Below, one piece after another: positions 56,092 through 64,000 of a DNA stretch of 64,000 bases. A program made the translations under genes and the position numbers. Source of the DNA: Flavobacterium sp. SUN046 (GTDB lineage Bacteria; Bacteroidota; Bacteroidia; Flavobacteriales; Flavobacteriaceae). Positions within the stretch are counted from its first letter, which is position 1. The number at the start of each line of letters is the position of its first letter. Under the pieces are notes generated by a model. It was not told where the DNA came from. It worked only from the letters and a program-made list of their open reading frames with translations, and did no database searches. Location of the stretch: contig NZ_JAPQNT010000001.1 in NCBI RefSeq assembly GCF_028867965.1, forward strand, positions 186,001-250,000, read 5' to 3'.

Positions 56092-57441
56092 TTAATAGTG
56101 ACACTTACCACATTCTAAACCTCCCATTTGTGCTGCAGTCAATTTGTCTACACCATATTTTTTTGAAAGTTCTTTATGAATTTTATCGTAATAAGCATTA
56201 CCTTCCATTTTAACATCGGTTTCGCGGTGACAGTTAATACACCAACCCATTGTTAAAGGAGCAAATTGTTTTTGTACTTCGTATGTTTGAACTGGACCGT
56301 GACATTTTTGACATTCAATACCAGCCACAGTAACGTGTTGCGAGTGATTGAAATAAGCAAAATCTGGCAAGTTGTGAATTCTAACCCATTTCACTGGTTT
56401 AGTAACCCCTGTGTATTTTGATCCATCCCATCCAACAGCTTCGTATAATTTTTTAATTTCACCATCATAAAATGCTTTAGTATGACCATCAACTGTAGAA
56501 GTTGTATCTGAAACTTCAGCAATATTTTTGTGGCAATTCATACATATATTCAATGAAGGAATGCCTGCGTGCTTACTTACTCTTGCAGACGAGTGACAGT
56601 ATTTACATTGAATTTTATTATTACCAGCATGTATTCTATGTGAATAATGTATTGGTTGTATTGGAGCATAGTCTTGATCAACTCCTATTTGCATTAAAAA
56701 TCCGTACACAAAATACCCACTAGCAAGAAGCAAAAATATTGATGTAACTAAAACTAAAAATTGATTTTGAACGAATGCTTTCCAGATTGGAGTTCTAGCT
56801 GGCTTTTCGGTCACTTCAATTCCGTTAGATTTTGCGATTTTAGTTAATACATTGTTTACAAAAAACAACATTACAACCAAAATTCCCATCACTAATCCTA
56901 AAGCTCCTAATATTAAATTATTAGAAATACCGCTTTCAGTAGATGGTACTACCGCTGATCCTGGAACAGGAATCGGAGCTTCTGCTTTAACCTCATCAGT
57001 GTAAGCTAAAATATTATCTACATCGGCAGTAGATAATTGTGGGAAAGCTGTCATTACTGCTGGCTTATTTTCTTCCCATAATTTTACTGCATCTGGATCT
57101 CCTGATTTAATTAGGGCTGAACTATTTTTAATCCAACCATAAAACCAATCTTTTTTATGACGTCCTGTAACACCTCTTAGTGCTGGACCTGTCATTTTTC
57201 TGTCTAGGTTGTGACAAGCTGCGCAATTTGCATTGAATAATTCTTTTCCTTTTACCGCATCGCCTCCAGTTGCAGCTGCTGGCGCTGCACTAGCTACTGC
57301 CATAGCATCAGCTTTAACTGCTGGAGCCGCAGCTGCTGCAGGTGCTTCTTGAGCAAATGTTGACAAAGAGAAAGTTAGCATCAATGCTAATCCGAACGAG
57401 TAGATTCTAGAAATCGAATTATGGTTACCCACTTTTTTCAT
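56092..57441 (-). CDS. actA: Alternative complex III subunit ActA, multihaem cytochrome c with fused N-terminal cytochrome c domain
   Basis: A 449-residue exported cytochrome with a signal peptide ending near STFAQ (about residue 31). Six CxxCH haem-binding motifs are visible: one at 73-77 in a mono-haem domain (GKELFNANCAACH, with the MTGPAL methionine region), and five at 279-283, 300-304, 377-381, 401-405 and 444-448 in the pentahaem ActA part. Two membrane segments lie at about 176-198 and 228-250, between the domains. The ActA known from Rhodothermus is pentahaem, so the extra domain could serve as a built-in electron carrier. It is the first gene of the act-cox operon with a full promoter upstream. 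Confidence 0.93.
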   Translation of the reverse strand: MKKVGNHNSISRIYSFGLALMLTFSLSTFAQEAPAAAAAPAVKADAMAVASAAPAAATGGDAVKGKELFNANCAACHNLDRKMTGPALRGVTGRHKKDWFYGWIKNSSALIKSGDPDAVKLWEENKPAVMTAFPQLSTADVDNILAYTDEVKAEAPIPVPGSAVVPSTESGISNNLILGALGLVMGILVVMLFFVNNVLTKIAKSNGIEVTEKPARTPIWKAFVQNQFLVLVTSIFLLLASGYFVYGFLMQIGVDQDYAPIQPIHYSHRIHAGNNKIQCKYCHSSARVSKHAGIPSLNICMNCHKNIAEVSDTTSTVDGHTKAFYDGEIKKLYEAVGWDGSKYTGVTKPVKWVRIHNLPDFAYFNHSQHVTVAGIECQKCHGPVQTYEVQKQFAPLTMGWCINCHRETDVKMEGNAYYDKIHKELSKKYGVDKLTAAQMGGLECGKCHY

Positions 57442-57526
57442 ATTATAAATGATTATCGACTAAATTGTGGTATGGTTTTTTCTATATAATTAAAGAAATT
57501 CCGATACTCTTTTTTTAAAACTTGAG

Positions 57527-57556
57527 CAAAAATACGATTTATCAACTATTCTCAAA
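57527..57556 (-). promoter_or_regulatory. Complete promoter of the act-cox operon (TTTG-N18-TATTTTTG)
   Basis: On the minus strand TTTG (57553-57556), 18 bp, then TATTTTTG (57527-57534) form both elements of the Bacteroidota consensus. The predicted start leaves a leader of about 80 nt before actA. Confidence 0.7.
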
Positions 57557-57632
57557 ACCTTAAATATATCTTAATTATCAATTTATATTAATTCTAAATA
57601 ATAATCTTGTTTTCATCTATTCCTATATGTAT

Positions 57633-57640
57633 TACATTTG
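57633..57640 (+). promoter_or_regulatory. -7 box (TACATTTG) of the SPOR gene
   Basis: Exact TAnnTTTG match 18 bp before the ATG at 57659, with TTG at 57607-57609. It supports that ATG over the TTG at 57638, which would lie inside the box. Confidence 0.6.
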
Positions 57641-57658
57641 CATAAAAATCAAACTATT

Positions 57659-58048
57659 ATGAAATTTATAAATGAAAAAGACATTCTAAAAGTAAGTTTA
57701 ATTATTTTACTTTTTTTGAATTTTAACAAAGTTGTTGCACAAGAAGTAAGTGTAAATCAAGACCCAAAATTTGAACAATTATTAAACGAAAAAAGAAAAG
57801 TAAACTCCTCTATAACAATAAATAACAGATATAAGATTCAATTATTTAATGGTTCTAGTGAAGAGTCTAAAAAAACATTGATACAATTTAAAAAAGAGAA
57901 TAAAAGCTATGATGCAACGATAGTTTTTAGCACACCTTTATATAAAGTATGGGTTGGGAATTTTAAAACAAGAATTGAAGCAGAACGTAACCTTGCCGTT
58001 TTAAAGAAAAAATATCCGAATGCAATACTAATTAAGCCAAATAAATAA
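57659..58048 (+). CDS. SPOR-domain exported protein
   Basis: A 129-residue protein with an N-terminal membrane or signal segment (KVSLIILLFLNFNKVVAQ). The C-terminal 75 residues fit a SPOR domain, which binds denuded peptidoglycan glycan strands: YKIQLFNGSSEESKKTLIQFKKENKSYDATIVFSTPLYKVWVGNFKTRIEAERNL is a clear SPOR pattern when read in parts (YKIQLFNG; KVWVGNFKTRIEAERNLAVLKKKYPNA). It is likely to act at the cell wall, perhaps near the septum. Single gene, convergent with infB across a shared terminator. Confidence 0.8.
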   Translation: MKFINEKDILKVSLIILLFLNFNKVVAQEVSVNQDPKFEQLLNEKRKVNSSITINNRYKIQLFNGSSEESKKTLIQFKKENKSYDATIVFSTPLYKVWVGNFKTRIEAERNLAVLKKKYPNAILIKPNK

Positions 58049-58080
58049 TTGAATTATTAAATATTTTAAAAATTTGAGCA

Positions 58081-58112
58081 AAAAAAAACCCGAATTACTT
58101 CGGGTTTTTTTA
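58081..58112. terminator. Bidirectional terminator between SPOR gene and infB
   Basis: ACCCGAA (58088-58094) pairs with TTCGGGT (58099-58105), flanked by A8 and T8 that extend the stem and provide T tails in both directions. It serves both convergent genes. Confidence 0.85.
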
Positions 58113-58118
58113 TTCTAA

Positions 58119-60929
58119 TTATTTCAGTTTTTTCTTAACTTCAACTTCTTGGAAGGCTTCGATAATATCCAATTGTTCAATCTCATTGTAGTTCTTAATT
58201 TGTATACCACAATCATAACCTTTAGAGACTTCTTTAACGTCGTCTTTAAAACGTTTTAATGCGGTAAGTTCTCCTGTAAATATTACAACTCCTTCACGAA
58301 TTATTCTTATTTTAGAATTTCTGAATATTTTTCCGTCCGTAATCATACATCCAGCGATAGTTCCAACTTTAGAAATTTTAAATGTCTCGCGAATTTCTGC
58401 AGTTCCGGTAATTTCTTCTTTCATTTCTGGTGAAAGCATTCCTTCCATCGCATCTTTTAAGTCATCAATTGCATCATAGATGATTGAGTAATTTCTAATG
58501 TCAATTTCTTCTTTATCAGCAAGTTGTCTAGCATTTCCAGCCGGACGAACATTAAATCCGATAATAATTGCATCTGATGCTGACGCCAACATTACATCGG
58601 TTTCTGTAATTGCACCAACACCTTTGTGAATAATGTTAATTTGAATTTCTTCGGTTGATAATTTTGCGAACGAACTTGAAAGTGCTTCTACAGAACCATC
58701 AACATCTCCTTTAAGGATTATATTCAATTCTTTAAATTGTCCTAATGCAATACGACGACCAATTTCTGCAAGTGTAATATGTCTTTGTGTTCTTACAGAT
58801 TGTTCACGCATTAACTGAGTACGTTTAGCAGCTATCTGTTTAGCTTCTCTTTCGTCTTCAAAAACATTAAATTTATCTCCAGCAGTTGAAGCGCCATCTA
58901 GTCCTAATATTGATATTGGTGTTGATGGTCCAGCAACTTTAATTATATTTCCTCTTTCATCATGCATGGCTTTAACTTTTCCATGATTTTTTCCAGCTAA
59001 AACATAATCTCCAACTTTTAATGTTCCAGATTGAACTAATATTGTTGAAATATAACCTCTACCTTTATCAAGTTGAGCTTCTACAACAGTACCAACAGCT
59101 GGTTTGTTAGGATTAGCTTTCAAATCTAGAATTTCAGCTTCAAGTAATACTTTTTCAAGTAACTCTTTAACTCCTGTTCCAGCCTTAGCAGAGATATCGT
59201 GAGATTGGTATTTTCCACCCCAATCTTCAACTAACAAATTCATTGCGGCTAATTTTTCTTTAATTTTTTCAGGATTAGCATGAGGTTTATCTACTTTATT
59301 TATTGCAAATATCATAGGAACTCCAGCGGCTTGCGCATGAGAAATTGCTTCTTTAGTTTGTGGCATGATATCATCATCAGCAGCAATTACAATAATTGCA
59401 ATATCGGTAACTTGTGCTCCACGCGCACGCATAGCTGTAAATGCTTCGTGACCTGGCGTATCTAAAAATGTAATTTTTTGTCCGTTATCTAATGTAACTG
59501 CATAAGCTCCGATATGTTGTGTAATTCCACCGGACTCACCTGCAATAACGTTCTCTTTACGAATATAATCCAGTAATGAGGTTTTACCGTGATCAACGTG
59601 TCCCATTACAGTAACAATAGGTGCTCTTGTAACTAAATCTTCTTCTCTATCTTCTACAACCTCTAAAGATTCTTCTAAATCTGTTGTAATAAATTCTACT
59701 TCATAACCAAATTCATCGGCAACAATTGTTAGAGTTTCAGCATCTAAACGTTGGTTCATTGTAACCATTATTCCTAATGACATACAAGTACCGATAACTT
59801 TAGTAATAGGCACATCCATCATTGTTGCAACTTCACCTACGGTAACAAACTCGGTTACTTTGATAGTTTTGCTTCCTTCTTCAATGGCTCTATTTTCATC
59901 GTCAGTTCTTTGACGGTGCGTATCTCTTTTATCTCTTCTATATTTTGCTGCTTTAGATTTAGAACCTTTACCTTGAAGTCTTTCAAGTGTTTCTTTGATT
60001 TGGTTTTTAACTTCTTCTTCAGTAGGCTCAACTTTTTGTACAATGGCTGGTCTGTTTCCTTTTTGGAAACCACCGCCACCACCCGGTTTATTAGCTACAA
60101 ATTTTCCTCCGCCTGTTCCACCTGGTCTATTTTGCCCACCACCAGCAGTATTTCCTCCTGGAGTTCCTGGACGAACTTCACCTGGTTTTGGCGGTATTCT
60201 TTTACGTTTATTTTTATTAGGGTCAACTTTATTGGCACTATTAATTTTTGGTGGTGTCGTTTTCTTAGGTTTATTAAATTGAGATAAATCAATTTTTTGC
60301 CCTGTTAAAATTGGTCCAGTTAAATTTTGATATTGTGTAGTATGAGTTTCGTCTATCACAGGCTGCTCTTCTACTACATTCTCTTTTACTTCTTTTTTCT
60401 CAATTTTATTAACATCTAAAGGTGTTTCTTTAACTTCCGCTTTTGGTGCAATTGGAGTTTTTTGTTCCTCAGATTTTACTTTTACTTCTTTAGAGACAAC
60501 TTCTTCAACTTTTGCTGGTTCAGTTTTGGTAACAAAAGCTGGTTGAGGTGGTGTTGGTGAAGCCTTAGGTTCTAAGTCAATTTTACCAACTTGTTTAGGT
60601 CCTGAAACTACCGCTTTAGCTTTAATAACTTCTAAACGTTGGCGCTCATCTTCTAATTTCTTCTTGTCTTCAATTTCCTTTTCTCTTTCAATACGAAGTG
60701 CTTCTTTTTCTTTTTTTATCTCTTCGCTAACTCCTTTAGAGGCTTCTTTATTACCTTTATCACCAGCAAATTGATTTTGTAGAATATCAAACTCTTTGTC
60801 AGATATCTTAGCATTTGGATTTGCATCAATAGCGATTCCTTTATCCTTAAGATAGTCGACAGCTCTTTCTAAGGAAATATTCAATTCCCTTAAAACTTTG
60901 TTTATTCTAATATTTCTTTCTTCAGACAT
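58119..60929 (-). CDS. infB: Translation initiation factor IF-2
   Basis: A 936-residue GTPase that places initiator tRNA on the 30S subunit. The N-terminal domain ([27 protein letters not shown]) is followed by a long low-complexity region rich in Glu, Lys and Pro (about 70-250) and a Gly-rich stretch (about 255-290, [10 protein letters not shown]). The G domain has [26 protein letters not shown] and NKVDKP, followed by domains II-IV ending in [27 protein letters not shown]. It is the third gene of rimP-nusA-infB, 47 bp after nusA. Confidence 0.97.
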   Translation of the reverse strand: MSEERNIRINKVLRELNISLERAVDYLKDKGIAIDANPNAKISDKEFDILQNQFAGDKGNKEASKGVSEEIKKEKEALRIEREKEIEDKKKLEDERQRLEVIKAKAVVSGPKQVGKIDLEPKASPTPPQPAFVTKTEPAKVEEVVSKEVKVKSEEQKTPIAPKAEVKETPLDVNKIEKKEVKENVVEEQPVIDETHTTQYQNLTGPILTGQKIDLSQFNKPKKTTPPKINSANKVDPNKNKRKRIPPKPGEVRPGTPGGNTAGGGQNRPGGTGGGKFVANKPGGGGGFQKGNRPAIVQKVEPTEEEVKNQIKETLERLQGKGSKSKAAKYRRDKRDTHRQRTDDENRAIEEGSKTIKVTEFVTVGEVATMMDVPITKVIGTCMSLGIMVTMNQRLDAETLTIVADEFGYEVEFITTDLEESLEVVEDREEDLVTRAPIVTVMGHVDHGKTSLLDYIRKENVIAGESGGITQHIGAYAVTLDNGQKITFLDTPGHEAFTAMRARGAQVTDIAIIVIAADDDIMPQTKEAISHAQAAGVPMIFAINKVDKPHANPEKIKEKLAAMNLLVEDWGGKYQSHDISAKAGTGVKELLEKVLLEAEILDLKANPNKPAVGTVVEAQLDKGRGYISTILVQSGTLKVGDYVLAGKNHGKVKAMHDERGNIIKVAGPSTPISILGLDGASTAGDKFNVFEDEREAKQIAAKRTQLMREQSVRTQRHITLAEIGRRIALGQFKELNIILKGDVDGSVEALSSSFAKLSTEEIQINIIHKGVGAITETDVMLASASDAIIIGFNVRPAGNARQLADKEEIDIRNYSIIYDAIDDLKDAMEGMLSPEMKEEITGTAEIRETFKISKVGTIAGCMITDGKIFRNSKIRIIREGVVIFTGELTALKRFKDDVKEVSKGYDCGIQIKNYNEIEQLDIIEAFQEVEVKKKLK

Positions 60930-60976
60930 AAAATCTTTTATAAATTCTTTTTTTATTTTGGGGTGAAATTAGAGTA

Positions 60977-62218
60977 TTAATCTTCAAACTCTTCTTTCAA
61001 TATTCGTATTACTTCTTGTATTGTTTCTTCTTCTAAATCGGTTCTTCTTGCTAAATCGGCAACGTCTTGTTTTAAGATACTTTTTGCAGTATCCAAACCA
61101 ATTTTAGCAAATTCATCAATAATCCATCCGTCAATTTCATCAGAGAATTCTGTTAATTCAACATCATCATCTTCAGCAGTAGTGCCTTCTCTAATTACGT
61201 CTAACTCATACCCTGTTAATTGTCCTGCAAGTTTAATATTTTGACCGCCACGACCAATTGCTTTAGAAACTTCTTCTAATTTCAAGAAAACTTCGGCATG
61301 CATTGTTTCTTCGTTAATTTTTACAGAAGATACTTTTGCTGGGCTTAATGCTCTTGTAATTAATAAAGAAGCATTAGTAGTGTAATTGATTACGTCAATA
61401 TTTTCGTTACCTAACTCACGAACAATTCCGTGAATACGTGAACCTTTCATACCAACACAAGCTCCTACAGGATCAATTCTATCATCATAAGAATCTACAG
61501 CTACTTTCGCTTTTTCACCAGGAATTCTCACTACTTTTTTAATCATGATCAATCCGTCAAAAACTTCTGGAATTTCTTGTTCAAATAATTTTTCCAAAAA
61601 CTTTTCAGATGTTCTAGACATGATGATTTGAGGTTTATTACCTTTCAATTCAACACTTTCTATAATTCCTTTTACGTTATCTCCTTTTCTAAAGAAATCC
61701 GACGGAATTTGTTTTTCTTTTGGCAATACAATTTCGTTTCCTTCATCGTCAACCAAGATTACAACTCTCGGACGAACGTGATGTACTTCGGCAGTATATA
61801 TTTCTCCAATAATATCTTTAAACTGTTTGTAAAGATTGTTATTGTCATGTTCGTGAATTTTAGAAATCAAGTTTTGACGTAATGCCAAAATAGCTCTTCT
61901 TCCTAAATCTATCAATTTTACTTCTTCTGATACTTCTTCACCAATTTCAAAATCAGGCTCAATTTTTCTTGCATCAGATAATGTAATTTCTAAATGTTCT
62001 AAATCTAAATCATCATCAGCAACTACAATTCTTCTTTGCCAAATTTCCATGTCTCCTTTATCAGGATTTATGATAATATCGAAATTGTCATCAGAACCAT
62101 ACTTCTTTTTTAAAGCATTTCTAAATACATCTTCTAAAATCGCCATAAGCGTTACTCGATCAATAAGTTTATCATCTTTAAACTCTGAGAATGATTCGAT
62201 TAATGCAATATTTTCCAT
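60977..62218 (-). CDS. nusA: Transcription termination/antitermination factor NusA
   Basis: The 413-residue protein starts MENIALIESFSEFKDDKLIDR. It has the N-terminal RNA-polymerase-binding domain (1-130), an S1 domain (about 135-205) and two KH domains (about 215-345; DPVGACVGMKGSRIHGIVREL and EVSKAIGRGGQNIKLAGQLTGYEL). It lacks the C-terminal acidic repeats of enterobacterial NusA, as usual in Bacteroidota. It regulates pausing, termination and antitermination. It lies 10 bp after rimP. Confidence 0.97.
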   Translation of the reverse strand: MENIALIESFSEFKDDKLIDRVTLMAILEDVFRNALKKKYGSDDNFDIIINPDKGDMEIWQRRIVVADDDLDLEHLEITLSDARKIEPDFEIGEEVSEEVKLIDLGRRAILALRQNLISKIHEHDNNNLYKQFKDIIGEIYTAEVHHVRPRVVILVDDEGNEIVLPKEKQIPSDFFRKGDNVKGIIESVELKGNKPQIIMSRTSEKFLEKLFEQEIPEVFDGLIMIKKVVRIPGEKAKVAVDSYDDRIDPVGACVGMKGSRIHGIVRELGNENIDVINYTTNASLLITRALSPAKVSSVKINEETMHAEVFLKLEEVSKAIGRGGQNIKLAGQLTGYELDVIREGTTAEDDDVELTEFSDEIDGWIIDEFAKIGLDTAKSILKQDVADLARRTDLEEETIQEVIRILKEEFED

Positions 62219-62228
62219 TATTCTATAA

Positions 62229-62693
62229 TTAAAATTTTATTGTAACAACTGCTTCTTTTATCTCACTATAAGGAATTTGTTGTGTCTTTTGAACAGTTTC
62301 TTTTCCTTTTCCTAATTTTTTTGGTTCTCTAGCGGTCCATGATAGCGTAATGAATTCATCATTAGCATCTATTAAATCTCCTTCTATTTTACCTTCTTGT
62401 AATTTAACAATTAAAAGTCTTCCAATATTTTTTTTATACTGACGCACCATTTTTAATGGAGAACCAACTCCTACTGACGCTACTTCTAATGCATAATCAT
62501 GTTCTTCTCTATCAAGATTATTTTCAATAGCTCTACTTATATCTATACAATCTTGAAGATTTACTCCATTATCACCGTCCAAAGTTACAATAATTTTGTA
62601 AGTATCTGAAATTGTTAAATCTATCAAAAAAACAGATTCTTTTAGTGACAAAGCATCATTTAACTGCTGCGTAACTTGCTCTTTAAATGTCAT
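62229..62693 (-). CDS. rimP: Ribosome maturation factor RimP
   Basis: I chose the ATG at 62693, giving 154 residues starting [15 protein letters not shown], the usual RimP length. Other in-frame ATGs at 62729 and 62717 fall before and within a terminator-like hairpin. The two domains are visible: [40 protein letters not shown] is the RimP signature region, followed by the SH3-like C-terminal part ([17 protein letters not shown]). It is needed for 30S maturation. First gene of the rimP-nusA-infB operon. Confidence 0.94.
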   Translation of the reverse strand: MTFKEQVTQQLNDALSLKESVFLIDLTISDTYKIIVTLDGDNGVNLQDCIDISRAIENNLDREEHDYALEVASVGVGSPLKMVRQYKKNIGRLLIVKLQEGKIEGDLIDANDEFITLSWTAREPKKLGKGKETVQKTQQIPYSEIKEAVVTIKF

Positions 62694-62727
62694 ATTTTTA
62701 TAAAAAGAGGGAAGCATTGCTTCCCTC
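62694..62727 (-). promoter_or_regulatory. Terminator-like hairpin in the rimP-nusA-infB leader
   Basis: GAGGGAAGCA (62707-62716) and TGCTTCCCTC (62718-62727) form a GC-rich stem. On the minus strand TTTTTATAAAAAT follows directly, ending at the rimP ATG. It has the form of an intrinsic terminator placed between promoter and first gene, so attenuation is possible. Confidence 0.55.
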
Positions 62728-62754
62728 ATTAATCATTTCTTTTTAATAATGGTG

Positions 62755-62762
62755 CAAATATA
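62755..62762 (-). promoter_or_regulatory. -7 box (TATATTTG) of rimP-nusA-infB
   Basis: Exact TAnnTTTG match on the minus strand, 61 bp before the rimP start codon and upstream of the hairpin at 62707-62727. Confidence 0.5.
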
Positions 62763-62788
62763 GAAAAAAATATTTATATTAAAAACCA

Positions 62789-62817
62789 TTGGCTTTTATA
62801 TTTTTTTTATACCTTTA
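62789..62817 (+). promoter_or_regulatory. Candidate promoter of the universal stress gene (TTG-N18-TACCTTTA)
   Basis: TTG (62789-62791) and TACCTTTA (62810-62817), one mismatch from TAnnTTTG, are 18 bp apart. The start codon at 62863 follows after about 45 nt. Confidence 0.4.
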
Positions 62818-62862
62818 TACTCAATAAGTACCCTAAAACAAAATATTTATCACTATACACTC

Positions 62863-63687
62863 ATGAAAAAAATTCTAATTCCTACAGACTTCTCAGAAAC
62901 TGCAGAATATGCTTTAAAAGTTGCAGCACAAATTGCCAAAAAAAATAACGGAGAAATTATTTTATTACACATGTTAGAACTGCCTCATCAAGGCGGAGAC
63001 GCTGTTAACTCTGGAACTGACATTCCGGAAATTATGTTTTTCAAAAACGCAGCTATTAGCAAACTTGAAGATTTAATGGACGAAGAATATCTTGATGGCC
63101 TTAAAGTTTCTGAAATTGTGCAGTTTGAAATGGCATTTGATGGGATTTTAAAAATAAGTCAATTAAACAATGTTGATTTAATAGTAATGGGTTCTCATGG
63201 CGCAAGCGGATACAAAGAAATGTTTATAGGTTCTAATGCTGAGAAAGTAGTTCGTCATTCTGAAGTTCCAGTTTTAATCATTAAAAAAGAAGCAGAAACT
63301 TTTGAAGTAAATAATTTTGTTTTCGCCTCTGATTTTAGTGATGAAGTGAAAAAACCTTTTGCTAAAGCTGTAGAATTTGCTAATAAATTTGATGCCACTT
63401 TACATTTAGTAACTGTAAACACTCCAAATAACTTTAAATCTACATCGGACGCTGTTGAAACAATGCATAAATTTTTATCTGGATTTGACGTGAAAAAAGT
63501 TGAAACTCACATTTATAACGAAACGAACATTGAAAAAGGAATCTTGAATTTTGCTAACAGTGTAAACGCCGATTTAATTGGAATGAGTACACACGGAAGA
63601 AAAGGTCTATCACACTTTTTTAACGGAAGTATTAGTGAAGATTTAGTTAATCACGCTACTAAACCAGTTGTTACTTTTAAAATATAA
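62863..63687 (+). CDS. Universal stress protein with two Usp domains
   Basis: A 274-residue cytoplasmic protein made of two tandem UspA-type domains. Domain 1 (1-145) starts MKKILIPTDFSETAEYALKVA and has the ATP-binding loop MGSHGASGYKEMFIGSNAEKVV. Domain 2 (about 150-274) has VFASDFSDEVKKPFAKA and MSTHGRKGLSHFFNGSISEDLV, so both retain G-x2-G-x9-GS type loops. Such proteins bind ATP and protect cells in stress or stationary phase. It is a single gene ending in a strong terminator. Confidence 0.93.
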   Translation: MKKILIPTDFSETAEYALKVAAQIAKKNNGEIILLHMLELPHQGGDAVNSGTDIPEIMFFKNAAISKLEDLMDEEYLDGLKVSEIVQFEMAFDGILKISQLNNVDLIVMGSHGASGYKEMFIGSNAEKVVRHSEVPVLIIKKEAETFEVNNFVFASDFSDEVKKPFAKAVEFANKFDATLHLVTVNTPNNFKSTSDAVETMHKFLSGFDVKKVETHIYNETNIEKGILNFANSVNADLIGMSTHGRKGLSHFFNGSISEDLVNHATKPVVTFKI

Positions 63688-63706
63688 CTAACTACACCAT
63701 TCATAA

Positions 63707-63742
63707 AAAAAAAGCATCTAATTAGTTATAGATGCTTTTTTT
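63707..63742 (+). terminator. Intrinsic terminator of the universal stress gene
   Basis: AAAAAAAGCATCTA (63707-63720) pairs with TAGATGCTTTTTTT (63729-63742), loop of 8 nt, so the stem and T tail are continuous. Confidence 0.85.
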
Positions 63743-63771
63743 GTTTTTAAAAACTATTTATTTTATAAAAA

Positions 63772-63799
63772 CAAAAAAACCCATCTTTTCAGATGGGTT
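63772..63799 (-). terminator. Intrinsic terminator of tRNA-Gln
   Basis: AACCCATCT (63778-63786) and AGATGGGTT (63791-63799) form a 9-bp stem with a 4-nt loop, and the minus strand continues into a T run. It lies 6 nt after the tRNA 3' end. Confidence 0.8.
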
Positions 63800-63805
63800 C
63801 TTTGT

Positions 63806-63875
63806 TGGTCTACAAGGACTCGAACCTTGAAAGACTGCACCAAAAACAGTTGTGTTACCATTACACCATAGACCA
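63806..63875 (-). tRNA. tRNA-Gln (anticodon TTG)
   Basis: The minus strand folds into a cloverleaf. The acceptor arm is TGGTCTA at the 5' end, pairing with TAGACCA at the 3' end. The anticodon arm is ACTGT-TTTTGGT-GCAGT, with anticodon TTG reading CAA. The T arm is CAAGG-TTCGAGT-CCTTG. The CCA end is partly encoded in the acceptor stem (TAGACCA) and is otherwise added later. A full promoter and a terminator flank it. Confidence 0.93.
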
Positions 63876-63940
63876 AAATTTGAAACAAACCTTTATAATT
63901 ATTGAAGTTCAATAATCTTTATTACGCTTGAATTCGGGTG

Positions 63941-63971
63941 CAAATTTAATATAAATTTTATTTCAAGCAAA
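63941..63971 (-). promoter_or_regulatory. Complete promoter of tRNA-Gln (TTTG-N19-TAAATTTG)
   Basis: On the minus strand TTTG (63968-63971), 19 bp, then TAAATTTG (63941-63948) match the Bacteroidota consensus in full. Predicted start about 60 nt upstream of the tRNA. A short inverted repeat (63898-63906 with 63908-63916) lies between. Confidence 0.75.
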
Positions 63972-64000
63972 CATTTTAATGCTTTTTTTCTAAATCATAA

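Noticed and set aside
58249..58262. TTAAAACGTTTTAA palindrome resembling the sugar-regulon operator
   Set aside because: It lies inside infB coding sequence, lacks the outer CG pairs and is not near a promoter; codon content explains it.
59995..60282. Plus-strand open frame rich in Pro (PPPPG)
   Set aside because: It is the antisense shadow of the Gly-rich segment of IF-2; no start signal or promoter.

Overview
The window is an AT-rich chromosomal segment of a gliding member of the Bacteroidota, most likely Flavobacterium or a close relative. The evidence is an intact sprA (SprA, the type IX secretion and gliding translocon), a SusC/SusD pair, a complete alternative complex III plus cytochrome oxidase cluster, and promoters of the Bacteroidota type (TAnnTTTG at -7, sometimes with TTTG 18-19 bp upstream) without obvious Shine-Dalgarno sites. 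No insertion sequence, prophage, CRISPR array or rRNA was seen.

Layout. 1-805: 5' part of a FISUMP-domain lipoprotein gene, cut by the window edge. 922-11976 (minus): housekeeping genes vanZ-like, gcvH, sprA, ruvA and maeB. 12084-19244 (minus): a cytoplasmic disaccharide operon (SLC45-type MFS, fructokinase, GH13_18 sucrose-phosphorylase-like enzyme, second MFS, GH37 trehalase). 19452-28335 (minus): an effector-binding-domain protein, a vanadium-haloperoxidase-like lipoprotein and two tandem ~1,100-residue FG-GAP/ASPIC lipoproteins, lying downstream of susCD (28492-33018). 33375-35375 (minus): an exported GH65 enzyme. 35601-39757 (plus): a divergent operon with DUF418, VOC-ABM fusion, exported GH13 alpha-glucosidase and an unknown protein. 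40118-42602 (plus): an outer-membrane barrel protein and a second haloperoxidase-like lipoprotein. 42868-43893: a LacI-family regulator. 43877-45825 (minus): queG and ruvB. 45907-57441 (minus): actA-F plus coxB and coxA. 57659-58048: SPOR protein. 58119-62693 (minus): rimP-nusA-infB. 62863-63687: universal stress protein. 63806-63875 (minus): tRNA-Gln(TTG).

The central discovery candidate is a regulon. The palindrome CGAAAACGTTTTCG (one copy has a single mismatch) occurs upstream of three minus-strand transcription units: the disaccharide operon, susC, and the GH65 gene. In all three its centre lies exactly 62.5 bp from the upstream edge of a TAnnTTTG box, and none of these promoters has a recognisable -33 element. 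This geometry suggests that the LacI-type regulator encoded at 42868 acts as an activator. It ties surface uptake (SusCD), periplasmic hydrolysis (GH65, probably GH13) and cytoplasmic phosphorolysis or hydrolysis (GH13_18, fructokinase, trehalase) into one alpha-glucoside utilisation system. The ASPIC lipoproteins and haloperoxidase-like proteins next to it have no known role in such a system.
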